The notes beneath the pieces are model-generated. The model was given only the letters and a program-made list of their open reading frames with translations, did not search any database and had not been told where the DNA came from. The position numbers were made by a program, and so were the translations under genes. From an uncultured Clostridia bacterium (GTDB lineage Bacteria; Bacillota; Clostridia; Oscillospirales; Ruminococcaceae), in NCBI GenBank assembly GCA_944385905.1, contig CALWZA010000039.1, forward strand, positions 1 through 43,969: a stretch of 43,969 nt of DNA, in the 5' to 3' direction. Below, one piece after another: positions 16,666 to 24,746 of this stretch. Positions within the stretch are counted from its first letter, which is position 1, and each line of letters opens with the position of its first letter.

Positions 16666-16885
16666 TTGTACCTATCCTTTCAATCTTTTCTACTATATTT
16701 GTGCTTAAATATTCCGTCAAATCTTTTTTGGTCATATGTCTTCCTCTTCTGAGAGCTCTGTATTTAAACAAAGCGCAATTGCGGTAATCTTCCGGGCTTT
16801 TAATCTCTTTGCAGGTTCTGCAGTTTGTTCTGTAGCATTTATCAACAATCAGCTGAAAAGTTAGTAAAGTCACATTATCATCCAA
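16601..16885 (-). CDS. Small Cys-rich protein, copy A of a tandem pair
   Basis: A 94-residue protein paralogous to the downstream copy at 16435-16665. It has CYRTNCRTC, a further Cys in YRNCALFKYRALRRGR, and KKDLTEYLS. After the shared region it runs about 14 residues longer than copy B, and this tail overlaps the start of copy B in another frame. In a neighbouring frame a TAG occurs inside the ribosome binding site region of copy B, so the long tail may come from a small frameshift near the old stop. Function unknown; a nucleic-acid or metal-binding role is possible from Cys and basic residues. Confidence 0.55.
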   Translation of the reverse strand: MDDNVTLLTFQLIVDKCYRTNCRTCKEIKSPEDYRNCALFKYRALRRGRHMTKKDLTEYLSTNIVEKIERIGTNDIASISDVSGQLFQTQLQKL

Positions 16886-16944
16886 TCTTTTTATTCGGTT
16901 ATTGTCTACATTATATTATAATTATGGTAAATAAACAGCAAAAA

Positions 16945-16981
16945 TTCAAGCAGCGACCGCCGAACAGCGTCGCTGCTTGAA
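16945..16981 (-). terminator. Intrinsic terminator of the purine permease gene
   Basis: Perfect 13-bp inverted repeat (16945-16957 / 16969-16981; arm TTCAAGCAGCGAC), followed on the minus strand by a T run. It lies 14 bases after the permease stop. Confidence 0.9.
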
Positions 16982-16994
16982 TAATTTTTAATAA

Positions 16995-18419
16995 TTACAT
17001 AGTTACAAAAGCAAACTTCAAGATAAAGAGAACTGCTATGATTGTAACAACAATATCATTTTTCTTATATTTTCCCGAAAGAAGAGTCATCAATACATAA
17101 GCTATAGCTCCGATACCGATACCGTTTGCGATTGAATATGTAAGAGGCATCATAATAAGAGCCAAGAACGCAGGGACCGCAGAACGCATATCGTTCATAT
17201 CAACCTTTGAGAAGTTCTTAAGCATCAAAACTCCTACGAATATAAGAGCCGGTGAAGTCGCGCATGAAGGAACGATTGAAGCTACAGGACTGAGGAAGAG
17301 ACAAATCGCGAAGCAAATTGCTGTAACCAAAGAAGCAAGTCCGGTTCTTCCGCCTGCCGCAACGCCTGCTGCGGACTCAACGAATGTTGTACATGTTGAT
17401 GTTCCGCATACTGCTCCGGCAACTGTTGCTATCGAGTCTGAGAGCATTGCCTTATCGACACTTATCGGATCGCCGTTTTCATCAAGCATTCCTGCCTCTG
17501 AAGCTGTTCCGTAAAGAGTTCCGATTGTATCAAACATATCTACGAGACAGAAAGTTATGATAAGCATAACAGCGCTGAAAATACCGCCGACGACATATGC
17601 GCCTGAAAATGCGTTGCTCCATGAATCCGCCTTGAACACTCCTGTAATTCCTATTTCTGCGAAATCCTTAAAAGTCTGTCCTACCTGAGTCATATCAAAT
17701 GACGGCATAGTTGCAGTTGTAGCATAATACAAAACTGTTGTTACAAGAATTCCGATAAGGACGCTTCCCGGAACCTTCTTTCTTGACAAAACGCCTATAA
17801 GGATAAATCCGAAAAGCGCGAGTACAACAGGAGCTATTGCAGTCCACTTTGCCAGTGCGCCTTCAGCTGATGTCAAAGCTCCGTGAAAATCAAAAAACTG
17901 TACATATGTATACTGATTCGGCTGAATAATCGCAACATTTTTGAGTCCTATGAAAGCAATGAACAAACCTATACCGGCAGGAATAGCCTTTTTAAGACAA
18001 TCCGGCAAAGCCTTAGCTACATATTGCCTCAAACCTGTCGCGGAAAGAATCAAGAAAATAAATCCCGATATAAGAATTATAACAAGACCGGCCTGATATC
18101 CCTTAATTACATCTCCCCCGGAAAGCTGCGGAAGCACAAAGCTTACAAAGAAGAATGAGTTAAGTCCCATTCCGCAAGCCTGAGCAAACGGAAGCTTCGC
18201 CAAAAACGCCATTAGAAGTGTGCCGATTACTGCTGCGAGAATTGAAGCTACATATACTGCGTTCCAAATTACTCCCAAGTCTCCGCTTCTGTCAAAGCTA
18301 ACTATCTGGTTGGGGTTTGTTATGACTATATAAGCCATAGCAAAAAAAGTTGTTAAGCCGGCGACAATTTCCGTCCTAACATTTGAGCCACGCTCGGAAA
18401 TCTTAAAAAATTTGTCCAT
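16995..18419 (-). CDS. NCS2-family purine (adenine/guanine/hypoxanthine) permease
   Basis: A 474-residue transporter of the AzgA/PbuG/PbuO branch of NCS2. The N-terminus VRTEIVAGLTTFFAMAYI is the family signature, and the TM8/TM10 regions contain LVDMFDTIGTLYGTAS and STCTTFVESAAGVAAGGRTG, which form the substrate site in this family. Twelve to fourteen TM helices are expected; it imports purine bases with protons. An ATG at 18431 is in frame, but the AAGGA would then touch the start, so ATG 18419 is preferred. The gene is monocistronic. No purine riboswitch was found upstream. Confidence 0.9.
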   Translation of the reverse strand: MDKFFKISERGSNVRTEIVAGLTTFFAMAYIVITNPNQIVSFDRSGDLGVIWNAVYVASILAAVIGTLLMAFLAKLPFAQACGMGLNSFFFVSFVLPQLSGGDVIKGYQAGLVIILISGFIFLILSATGLRQYVAKALPDCLKKAIPAGIGLFIAFIGLKNVAIIQPNQYTYVQFFDFHGALTSAEGALAKWTAIAPVVLALFGFILIGVLSRKKVPGSVLIGILVTTVLYYATTATMPSFDMTQVGQTFKDFAEIGITGVFKADSWSNAFSGAYVVGGIFSAVMLIITFCLVDMFDTIGTLYGTASEAGMLDENGDPISVDKAMLSDSIATVAGAVCGTSTCTTFVESAAGVAAGGRTGLASLVTAICFAICLFLSPVASIVPSCATSPALIFVGVLMLKNFSKVDMNDMRSAVPAFLALIMMPLTYSIANGIGIGAIAYVLMTLLSGKYKKNDIVVTIIAVLFILKFAFVTM

Positions 18420-18431
18420 GTCTGTGACCAT

Positions 18432-18719
18432 TCCTTTCCTGAAAATTTGTGCCCTTTAGAATTTTAACATTCGAGTTATAAAGACACTGCTTTTCACTTT
18501 GAACATTTTCCGAAACTACTTCGGATAAACTATTCTTATTTTAGCGCGCCGTTCTCACAAAGTCAACAAAAACGCACACAAATCTAACACATTTTATTTT
18601 TTTAGCTATTTTTAACAATTTTAAATCCGGTATTTTGGCACAAAGCTATAATAAAAAAGCAACTGAGTTTGTCATTTCTCAGTTGCTTTAGCAAAACCTC
18701 GTCTTTTCGGTCTGATTAT
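18432..18719. other. Intergenic region upstream of the purine permease
   Basis: About 290 bases with no gene. It contains the terminator of the pspC-like gene (18656-18689) and, at 18509-18525, a 17-bp palindrome TCCGAA-N5-TTCGGA about 90 bases before the permease start. The palindrome could be an operator or a small leader hairpin. The conserved core of a purine riboswitch is not present. Confidence 0.5.
18656..18689 (-). terminator. Intrinsic terminator after the PspC-like gene
   Basis: 12-bp stem AAAGCAACTGAG / CTCAGTTGCTTT with a ten-base loop, followed by six or more T on the minus strand, about 30 bases after the stop at 18720. Confidence 0.85.
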
Positions 18720-18908
18720 TTACATTAAGCGGCTTTTCGGCGGAAGAATGATTGCTGCCGCTATATACAATATTATTCCCATACCGGTACAACCCAAAAG
18801 CACAAATCCGAGTCGCACCAGGCTCGGGTCAATATTGCAGTATTCGGCGATTCCCCCGCATACTCCCGCAATCATTCGGTCCGTTTCGCTCTTATAAAGC
18901 CTTTTCAT
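18720..18908 (-). CDS. PspC-domain membrane protein
   Basis: A 62-residue protein covering one PspC domain: KRLYKSETDRMIAGVCGGIA at the N-terminus, EYCNIDPSLVRLGFVLL, then a hydrophobic helix ending AAAIILPPKS. Such short proteins are common in Firmicutes and are named after the phage-shock envelope stress component; as stand-alone proteins their role is not established. GGAGGGTTGAGCC precedes the ATG. Confidence 0.88.
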   Translation of the reverse strand: MKRLYKSETDRMIAGVCGGIAEYCNIDPSLVRLGFVLLGCTGMGIILYIAAAIILPPKSRLM

Positions 18909-18981
18909 GGCTCAACCCTCCTCGGCGTTTAACACTCTGCCTCCCGTTAAACATCAGACTCAGCAATGTAAGCCTCACTGT

Positions 18982-19839
18982 TTAACGACTTCTCTGAGTA
19001 ATAAAATGCGGATTTGCAGTGTGAAGAGTACGGAACTCAGTTGGAGAAAGTGTCTCTTGCCTCTTGAACACAGCGCAAAAATATGAACAGTCTTTATATC
19101 CGACCTTCTCAGCTATCTCCGCAACCGTAAGCTCCTGATGCTCTTTAAGCATTATCTTCGCTTCCTGTATCCTTTTTTTAGCAAGATATTCAAAAGGCCG
19201 TATATTCAGACACTCTTTAAAAAGCCTGCAAAGATACTGCGGCGACAAATGAGCATTTTCCGCAAGAGCCGCCAATGATATGTCTTTCATATAGTTTGAG
19301 TCCAGATACTCAATGATAGGCTCAAGCTTTCCGAGCTTTACTATGTCTTTATCGTCATACTTAAGTGCGTTTTGCCGGTTTAAAGAAACGAGGAGGCTGT
19401 AAAGCAGCGCCGAACCCTGAAATCCGTCAAAATAAGCGCTCGACTTCGCATAACGCAGAAGCTTCATAAACATCGTGTCGACAACGTCATAATTGCCTAT
19501 TTTAAATACGCCGCCCTGCTCAAACCCGAGGCTTGCCATAAGGTCAGCGCACGATTTACCCGAATATATGACCCACTTTGTTTCCCAGATATTACTGCCC
19601 TTAGCATAATACTCATGCGGCAGCTTTGCAGGCAAATAAAAGCCCCAGCCTTTCGGAACGCTGAAATTTTTTTCTCCTATTATAAGCTCCCCTTCGCCGT
19701 TTGATGTGTATATTACCTGATCAAACGGTGATCCGTTATCTCTTTTAAAATGATACTCAGGAGAACTGATACCGATGCCGTGTATAAAAACCGGAAGATC
19801 CTTTTCATCTCCTATTACAGGAAATATAAAATTACCCAT
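18982..19839 (-). CDS. AraC-family transcriptional regulator
   Basis: A 285-residue protein with an N-terminal cupin-like effector domain (about residues 20-150; GEGELIIGEKNFSVPKGWGF and LPAKLPHEYYA) and a C-terminal double helix-turn-helix domain (about 175-275; ISLAALAENAHLSPQYLCRL and VAEIAEKVGYKDCSYFCAVF). Such regulators usually sense sugars or glycosides and act beside carbohydrate genes, but no such operon adjoins it here. The only related trace is the broken glycoside hydrolase 2.7 kb away. Target unknown. Confidence 0.85.
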   Translation of the reverse strand: MGNFIFPVIGDEKDLPVFIHGIGISSPEYHFKRDNGSPFDQVIYTSNGEGELIIGEKNFSVPKGWGFYLPAKLPHEYYAKGSNIWETKWVIYSGKSCADLMASLGFEQGGVFKIGNYDVVDTMFMKLLRYAKSSAYFDGFQGSALLYSLLVSLNRQNALKYDDKDIVKLGKLEPIIEYLDSNYMKDISLAALAENAHLSPQYLCRLFKECLNIRPFEYLAKKRIQEAKIMLKEHQELTVAEIAEKVGYKDCSYFCAVFKRQETLSPTEFRTLHTANPHFITQRSR

Positions 19840-19960
19840 ACTTTCACCCTCATTTGTTTTTTAACAAACGGTACCTCCTCTCCTAATTCAAGTTAATATT
19901 TTTATACTATGCATATATATTATCACACAGATTTCAATTTGTCAACGCAAATATTTTTCT

Positions 19961-21892
19961 TTATTCCGCAAGCTCTGTCCACTCGTCAATTTTTTCAGAA
20001 AGCTCTTTTCTCTTCTCATCAAGCTCTTTGCATTTTTGGTTCATCTTTTCATAGTCGCTTATGACTTCAGGCTTGCACATTTCCCGCTCAAGCATGGGAA
20101 TTTCAGCTTCAAGCCTCTCGATATCTCTTTCAAGCTCGGAAACTCTCAGTTTCCTTTTCGCGTCCTTCGCTCTCTGCTCCTTTGTTCTGTACTGCTTTGA
20201 CTTGTCCTGCTCAGGCTTTTTTTCGCTGAGGATTTTATTTTCCTCTTCTTTTTTCGCTTCCGCCTGAGACTGCTCAAGATAGCTGTCGAAATTTCCCTCA
20301 TAAACCTTGGCGGAATTTTTTTCAACGCACACGATTTTCGACGGCACCTTGTTAAGCAAATATCTGTCATGAGAAACCAGAATCATTGTCCCGTCAAACT
20401 CGGCAAGCGCCTCCTCAAGCACCTCTTTGGTCGAAATATCAAGATGGTTTGTAGGCTCGTCGAGAATAAGCACATTACCCCTTTTGAGCATAAGTATCGC
20501 GAAACAGAGCTTTGCTCTTTCGCCTCCGCTTATTACAGACACGGGTTTAAAAACGTCCTCTCCGCTCAGCAAAACGCTTCCGAGCGCATTTCTGACCTCA
20601 AGCTCAGTCATTCTCGGCCAAAGGCGGTGAACTTCCTCAATTACGGGATTTGAAAAATTGAGCTGAGCGTTTTCCTGATCAAAATAAGCGATTTTTACGT
20701 TGTCTGCCCACTCGATTTTTCCCCTCTCATGAGGATGAATCCCCTGTATTACTTTTAAAATTGTTGATTTCCCGATTCCGTTTTCTCCGATTAAAGCGAC
20801 CTTTTCGCCTCGCCTTACTTCCAGGCTGAAACTGTCTATCAGCGTCTTTTTATCCTCTCCCGTTCCGACTGAAATGTCAACCCCGCTGACCTTTAAAACC
20901 TCTTTCGGAGGAGTTATGTCGTATTCGAGCTTTATTTTCGGCGGTTTAACATATGTTTTCGGCTTTTCGACGGCATTTTCCAAAACCCTGTCAAGCATAT
21001 GCTGACGGCTTTTCGCCGCCTTTGCCGATGTTGCGCTCACCCTGTTTCGGTCGATAAAATCCTGCATATTGGCTATTTGCTTCTGCTGAGCCTCATAAAG
21101 CTTCATCTGACGCTCTGTATTCATTTTTTTCTGCACAAGATATGACGAATAGTCGCCCGTATACGACGTCAGAGTTCCGTTTTCAATTTCAAAAATCCTT
21201 GAGCAAAGCTTGTTTAAAAAATATCTGTCATGAGATACTATTATAACGCTTCCGCGGTAGCCTTTAAGGTAATCCTCAAGCCACGACAAAGTTTTGAAAT
21301 CCAGGTGGTTTGTCGGCTCGTCAAGAATCAGCAGGTTTGGCTCCTCCAAAAGGAGCTTCGCCATCGCAAGCCGTGTTTTTTCTCCGCCGCTTAAAGAATG
21401 GATAATCATATCCATCGCTTTGTCCTCAAAACCCATTCCGTTTAAAACGGTTTTGATTTTTACATCTATAAGATACCCTTCTCTCGCCTCAAAAACCGAT
21501 GTGAGACGGGCATATTCCGAAGCCGCTTTTTCAAGCTCCTCTCCGCTTGCGCTCTCCATAACGGCGGCAAGCTCCTGCGCTCTCGAGTGCATTTGCAAAA
21601 GCTCCGAGAAAGGCTTTTTCATTTCGTCGATAATTGTTCCGTCAATATCAAGCCCCGCGTTTTGCTTTAAAAAGCCGATTTCCGTTTTTGACGATATGCT
21701 CACAGAGCCTGAACCGTCGGGAGTTTTATCAAAGCTCTCCTCTCCCGTTATAATCCGCAGAAGAGTTGATTTTCCGCAGCCGTTTGAGCCTATGAGTCCT
21801 ATTCTCTCATTGTCCTCGACGGTAAAGCTGATGTCTTTCAAAAGGCACTCGCCGTTGTAGTATTTAAATATATGCTCAGCGCTAAGCAGCAT
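19961..21892 (-). CDS. ABC-F family ATPase (ribosome-associated type)
   Basis: A 643-residue soluble protein with two ABC domains and no TM segments. Domain 1: Walker A GSNGCGKST (about residues 35-43), signature LSGGEKTRLAMAKLL, Walker B LLILDEPTNHLD. A charged linker (about 240-310) follows. Domain 2: GENGIGKSTILK, ISGGERAKLCF and VLILDEPTNHLD. The last about 90 residues are a charged coiled coil, as in Uup/YfmR-like members. ABC-F proteins act on the ribosome to relieve stalled translation; some give antibiotic resistance, but nothing here points to that subgroup. It appears to be monocistronic. Confidence 0.88.
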   Translation of the reverse strand: MLLSAEHIFKYYNGECLLKDISFTVEDNERIGLIGSNGCGKSTLLRIITGEESFDKTPDGSGSVSISSKTEIGFLKQNAGLDIDGTIIDEMKKPFSELLQMHSRAQELAAVMESASGEELEKAASEYARLTSVFEAREGYLIDVKIKTVLNGMGFEDKAMDMIIHSLSGGEKTRLAMAKLLLEEPNLLILDEPTNHLDFKTLSWLEDYLKGYRGSVIIVSHDRYFLNKLCSRIFEIENGTLTSYTGDYSSYLVQKKMNTERQMKLYEAQQKQIANMQDFIDRNRVSATSAKAAKSRQHMLDRVLENAVEKPKTYVKPPKIKLEYDITPPKEVLKVSGVDISVGTGEDKKTLIDSFSLEVRRGEKVALIGENGIGKSTILKVIQGIHPHERGKIEWADNVKIAYFDQENAQLNFSNPVIEEVHRLWPRMTELEVRNALGSVLLSGEDVFKPVSVISGGERAKLCFAILMLKRGNVLILDEPTNHLDISTKEVLEEALAEFDGTMILVSHDRYLLNKVPSKIVCVEKNSAKVYEGNFDSYLEQSQAEAKKEEENKILSEKKPEQDKSKQYRTKEQRAKDAKRKLRVSELERDIERLEAEIPMLEREMCKPEVISDYEKMNQKCKELDEKRKELSEKIDEWTELAE

Positions 21893-21997
21893 TTAATGTT
21901 CATTCCTTTTGCATTAATTTGTTATATGTCGGTTCATTGCTTATTTTAGCATACCGCCGCGTGATTGTCCAGCGGCTTTAAATGTAAAATGCTTACA

Positions 21998-22026
21998 TTG
22001 ACAACTTAGGATTTGTGTGATATGAT
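21998..22026 (+). promoter_or_regulatory. Promoter of the thiT transcript
   Basis: -35 TTGACA (21998-22003), 17-base spacer, -10 TATGAT (22021-22026). The transcript would start just before the TPP riboswitch. Confidence 0.75.
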
Positions 22027-22039
22027 AATTTGGTAAATT

Positions 22040-22145
22040 TAACAGGGGAGCTTGTAAAGACGCTTTGCGTTCAGGCTGAGAGGAAGTCGATTTAGGCTTC
22101 GACCCGTAACCTGATTCGGATAATGCCGACGTAGGACAATACCTG
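22040..22145 (+). promoter_or_regulatory. TPP (thiamine pyrophosphate) riboswitch
   Basis: The conserved THI-element blocks are all present and in order: ACAGGGGAGCTTG at the start of P1/P2, GGCTGAGAGGAAG in the J2/4 region, and GACCCGTAACCTGATT-CGGATAATGCCG with GTAGG closing P4/P5. It lies between the promoter and an intrinsic terminator upstream of a thiamine transporter, so it should shut off thiT when TPP is plentiful. Confidence 0.97.
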
Positions 22146-22154
22146 CTTACACAC

Positions 22155-22185
22155 GCCGTTGGGTTTAAACACCTGACGGCTTTTT
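22155..22185 (+). terminator. Riboswitch-controlled terminator upstream of thiT
   Basis: Hairpin GCCGT-T-GGGT / ACCT-G-ACGGC (22155-22180) followed by TTTTT. It lies directly after the TPP aptamer and is the expected expression platform. Confidence 0.8.
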
Positions 22186-22226
22186 CTCTTTAAATTTACA
22201 AATATCTATTGAAAGGGATTTTATCA

Positions 22227-22811
22227 ATGAGAAACAAAAAACTTCAGATTCTTATCGAGGGAGCGATTATGGTTGCGCTTGCGACTGTTTTGAGCCTTAT
22301 AAAGTTTTCCCCTCTCCCATGGGGCGGCTCGATAACACTGCTTTCAATGCTGCCGATTGTCGTTTTCAGCATCAGGAGGGGCATTTTGTGCGGTTTCGGC
22401 GTATCGTTTGTCTATGCTCTTTTACAGCTCGGTCTCGGAATTGTCTTTGACGGACTTATCGGCTGGGGACTGACACCGGGAATGCTTATCGCCTGCATGA
22501 TTTTTGACTACATACTTGCTTTCACTGTCCTCGGCATTGCAGGAATGTTCAGAACCAAAGGTCTTGCGGGTCAGGTTGCCGGCGCCGCTATAGCAATATT
22601 TTTGAGATTTATCTCCCACATTTTAAGCGGCGTATACGTTTTCGCATCAGCCGGAAAGCTCTGGGACGGCTTTGAAACCGACAACTCATGGCTTTACAGC
22701 ATTGTATACAACGCAAGCTACATGCTCCCCGAGCTGATATTCACCATAGCTGCGGTTGTTATCATTTTCAGACTCCCTCAGTTTAAAAACATTTCTTCAG
22801 TAAAAGACTGA
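22227..22811 (+). CDS. thiT: Thiamine transporter ThiT (ECF S component)
   Basis: A 194-residue six-TM protein of the ThiT family, the thiamine-binding S component that docks on a shared ECF module encoded elsewhere. The N-terminus ILIEGAIMVALATVLSLIKF and the motif LPWGGSITLLSMLPIVVFS fit the family, and the TM5 segment around GVYVFASAGKLWDG and Trp-rich region near WDGFETDNSWLYSIVYN carries the ligand site. The preceding TPP riboswitch independently supports the substrate. ATG 22227 with GAAAGGG upstream is preferred over TTG 22209. Confidence 0.93.
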   Translation: MRNKKLQILIEGAIMVALATVLSLIKFSPLPWGGSITLLSMLPIVVFSIRRGILCGFGVSFVYALLQLGLGIVFDGLIGWGLTPGMLIACMIFDYILAFTVLGIAGMFRTKGLAGQVAGAAIAIFLRFISHILSGVYVFASAGKLWDGFETDNSWLYSIVYNASYMLPELIFTIAAVVIIFRLPQFKNISSVKD

Positions 22812-22824
22812 AACAAAATTAAAT

Positions 22825-22865
22825 AAAAAAATCCGCTGACCGAAGTCCGGCCGGCGGATTTTTTA
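22825..22865. terminator. Bidirectional terminator between thiT and the gltB operon
   Basis: Stem AAAAAATCCGC / GCGGATTTTTT with a GC-rich apical part (CCG...CGG). T runs occur on both strands. It closes thiT and, from the other side, lies 40 bases past the last gene of the gltB-glnA operon. Confidence 0.85.
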
Positions 22866-22907
22866 TTGTATTTTATTGTATATATAAAACTCTCTCTCAT
22901 CATTCGA

Positions 22908-23492
22908 TTATGAGTAAGTTTTTATTATTTCCTCAGCGACCTGCCGTTTTGATACGCATCTGTCCATTGCCTGCTTTTCTATATATCTGTGAGCATCAGA
23001 CTCGTGCATGTTCAATGCGCTTATAAGCAGCCACTTTGCCCTGTTTACAAGACGTATTTCTTCCATTTTCTCTTCAATTGACAGATTCTTCTTTTCATAT
23101 GACCTCAGCCGCTCTCTTGTGCTTTTCATCCAGCTGAGAGCTGTCAGTGCATATGACCTCGAAATAGGCTTAGGCATTGTGAACACGCCGTATTCGGCAA
23201 CCTTGTCAAACATATCGGCATGAAGCTCGGCTTTAACAAGAAACAAAACCACAGTTCCCTTTGATGAACAGAGGTCTATCGCAAAACGCATTCCCGTGTC
23301 GTCAGGCAAAGGCGAGTTGATTATTACGAAATCAAAGCACCTCTCAGATACCAGCCTTTTTGCCGCATTTACGCTTTCCACAGTGCAGACGGGATTATAG
23401 GTTGTTTCGGGGAGCATATCAGACAAAGCAGAGTTAAAGTTTTCCGCCGCAGAAACGACAAGAATACTGTAAATCCGTTCTTTCAAACTCAT
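22908..23492 (-). CDS. ANTAR-domain RNA-binding regulator with degenerate receiver domain
   Basis: A 194-residue protein, last gene of the GOGAT/GS operon. Residues about 8-118 have the receiver fold, but the phospho-accepting Asp is Asn59 in DFVIINSPLPDDTG, and the acidic pair normally after the first strand is Ser-Ala (ILVVSAAE). Residues about 120-140 form a coiled coil. Residues about 142-192 are an ANTAR domain (MEEIRLVNRAKWLLISAL, then ESDAHRYIEKQAMDRCVSKR and VAEEII). ANTAR proteins bind small RNA hairpins with A1/G4 hexaloops and prevent transcription termination. Matching hairpins are found in this operon's own leader and upstream of glnN, so those are the likely targets. Activation without phosphorylation is inferred from the Asn. 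Confidence 0.85.
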   Translation of the reverse strand: MSLKERIYSILVVSAAENFNSALSDMLPETTYNPVCTVESVNAAKRLVSERCFDFVIINSPLPDDTGMRFAIDLCSSKGTVVLFLVKAELHADMFDKVAEYGVFTMPKPISRSYALTALSWMKSTRERLRSYEKKNLSIEEKMEEIRLVNRAKWLLISALNMHESDAHRYIEKQAMDRCVSKRQVAEEIIKTYS

Positions 23493-23516
23493 TTATGCTC
23501 CCCCTCCTGTTTAATA

Positions 23517-24728
23517 TCATTTTCCGCAGTAAATATCAAGAACAGCGGCAGGTATGTGCTGCCTGATAAACTCACTGCCAAGAGCCAATTTACACGCTTC
23601 CTCAAAAGTCCGCGGAAGCCGCTTAAACTTTCTCAGTGTCTCTTCGTCTGCTTTAAATAAATTTATATCGGCAACTATAGGCAGCTCAAGTTTATTTTCA
23701 ATTCCGTAAAGTCCGGCATAAATCATTAAAGTAAACGCAAGATAAGGATTAGCTGTAGGATCTGGAGATCTAAGCTCAGCGCGGCGGTATTCGTCGATCG
23801 CGGCAGGAATTCTCACAAGCTGAGAGCGGTTTTCACTCGACCACGAAACATACGCCGGAGCCTTGCAGTTTCCGAACCGTTGATAAGAATCTTCAGTCGG
23901 ATTTAAAAAAGCGGTCATTTCACACACTTTTTCAAGTACGCCCGCAATCATGCGGCACAAGTCCTCGGCAGAGTTACCGGACTTTACAGACATATTGATA
24001 TGAAAACCGTTTCCGGGCTTTCCCTCAAGCGGCTTCGGACCAAAATCAGCGAAAAGTCCGTTCCTTCTTGCGGAGGTTTTAACTACTGTCTGAAAAGTCA
24101 TAACATTGTCAGCCGCTGAAAGCGCGTCGGAATAGCGAAAATCAACTTCGTTCTGACCGGGGCCCTCCTCATGGTGGGAACTTTCGGGACGAATACCCAT
24201 CTGCTCAAGCGTCAGGCAGATTTCACGTCTTATATTCTCGCCCCTGTCGTCGGGCGCTAAATCCATATAGCCGGCGTCGTCGTAAGGATTTTTTGTAGGC
24301 TTGCCGTTTTCATCAAGAGTGAAAAGATAAAACTCCTGCTCGGCTCCGAAAGAAAAGCTGTAGCCTGCTTTTTTTGCGTCCTCAACTGCTTTTTTCAAAA
24401 GGCTTCTCGTATCGCACTCAAAAGGTCTGCCGTCAGGATAAGTGATTCTTGTAAACATTCGGACCACCTTGCCGTGCTCAGGTCTCCACGGCAAAAGAGC
24501 AAGTGTTTCGGAATCGGGATGAAGCAGAAGATCCGAATGTGTCTCGTCTCCGAATCCCGTAATAGCCGAAGCGTCAAACGCTATTCCGTATTCAAAAGCA
24601 CGAGGAAGCTCCTTTGGCATTATGGATATATTCTTCTGCTTTCCGAAAACATCGCAGAAAGCAAGACGTATGAATTTTACGTCCTCCTCCTCGACATACT
24701 GCATTACCTCTTCCTTTGAATACTTCAT
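23517..24728 (-). CDS. glnA: Glutamine synthetase, type I (short form)
   Basis: A 403-residue GS. It joins ammonium to glutamate with ATP. The beta-grasp domain contains RLAFCDVFGKQKNISI and FDASAITGFGDETHSD; the catalytic domain contains FGAEQEFYLF, GPGQNEVDFRYSDAL, GNGFHINMS (ATP site), RFGNCKAPAYVSWS and NPYLAFTLMIYAGL. It is some 40 residues shorter than usual GSI-alpha enzymes, mainly near the C-terminus. At the site of the adenylylated Tyr of enteric GSI it has Phe (INLFKADEE), so that control is absent. It sits between gltB3 (18 bases) and the ANTAR gene (24 bases). A second, unrelated GS (type III) is encoded divergently. Confidence 0.9.
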   Translation of the reverse strand: MKYSKEEVMQYVEEEDVKFIRLAFCDVFGKQKNISIMPKELPRAFEYGIAFDASAITGFGDETHSDLLLHPDSETLALLPWRPEHGKVVRMFTRITYPDGRPFECDTRSLLKKAVEDAKKAGYSFSFGAEQEFYLFTLDENGKPTKNPYDDAGYMDLAPDDRGENIRREICLTLEQMGIRPESSHHEEGPGQNEVDFRYSDALSAADNVMTFQTVVKTSARRNGLFADFGPKPLEGKPGNGFHINMSVKSGNSAEDLCRMIAGVLEKVCEMTAFLNPTEDSYQRFGNCKAPAYVSWSSENRSQLVRIPAAIDEYRRAELRSPDPTANPYLAFTLMIYAGLYGIENKLELPIVADINLFKADEETLRKFKRLPRTFEEACKLALGSEFIRQHIPAAVLDIYCGK

Positions 24729-24746
24729 AATCTTACCTGCTTTCCT

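Noticed and set aside
18432-18719. Purine riboswitch upstream of the purine permease.
   Set aside because: The conserved core sequences of the purine aptamer are not found on the minus strand.
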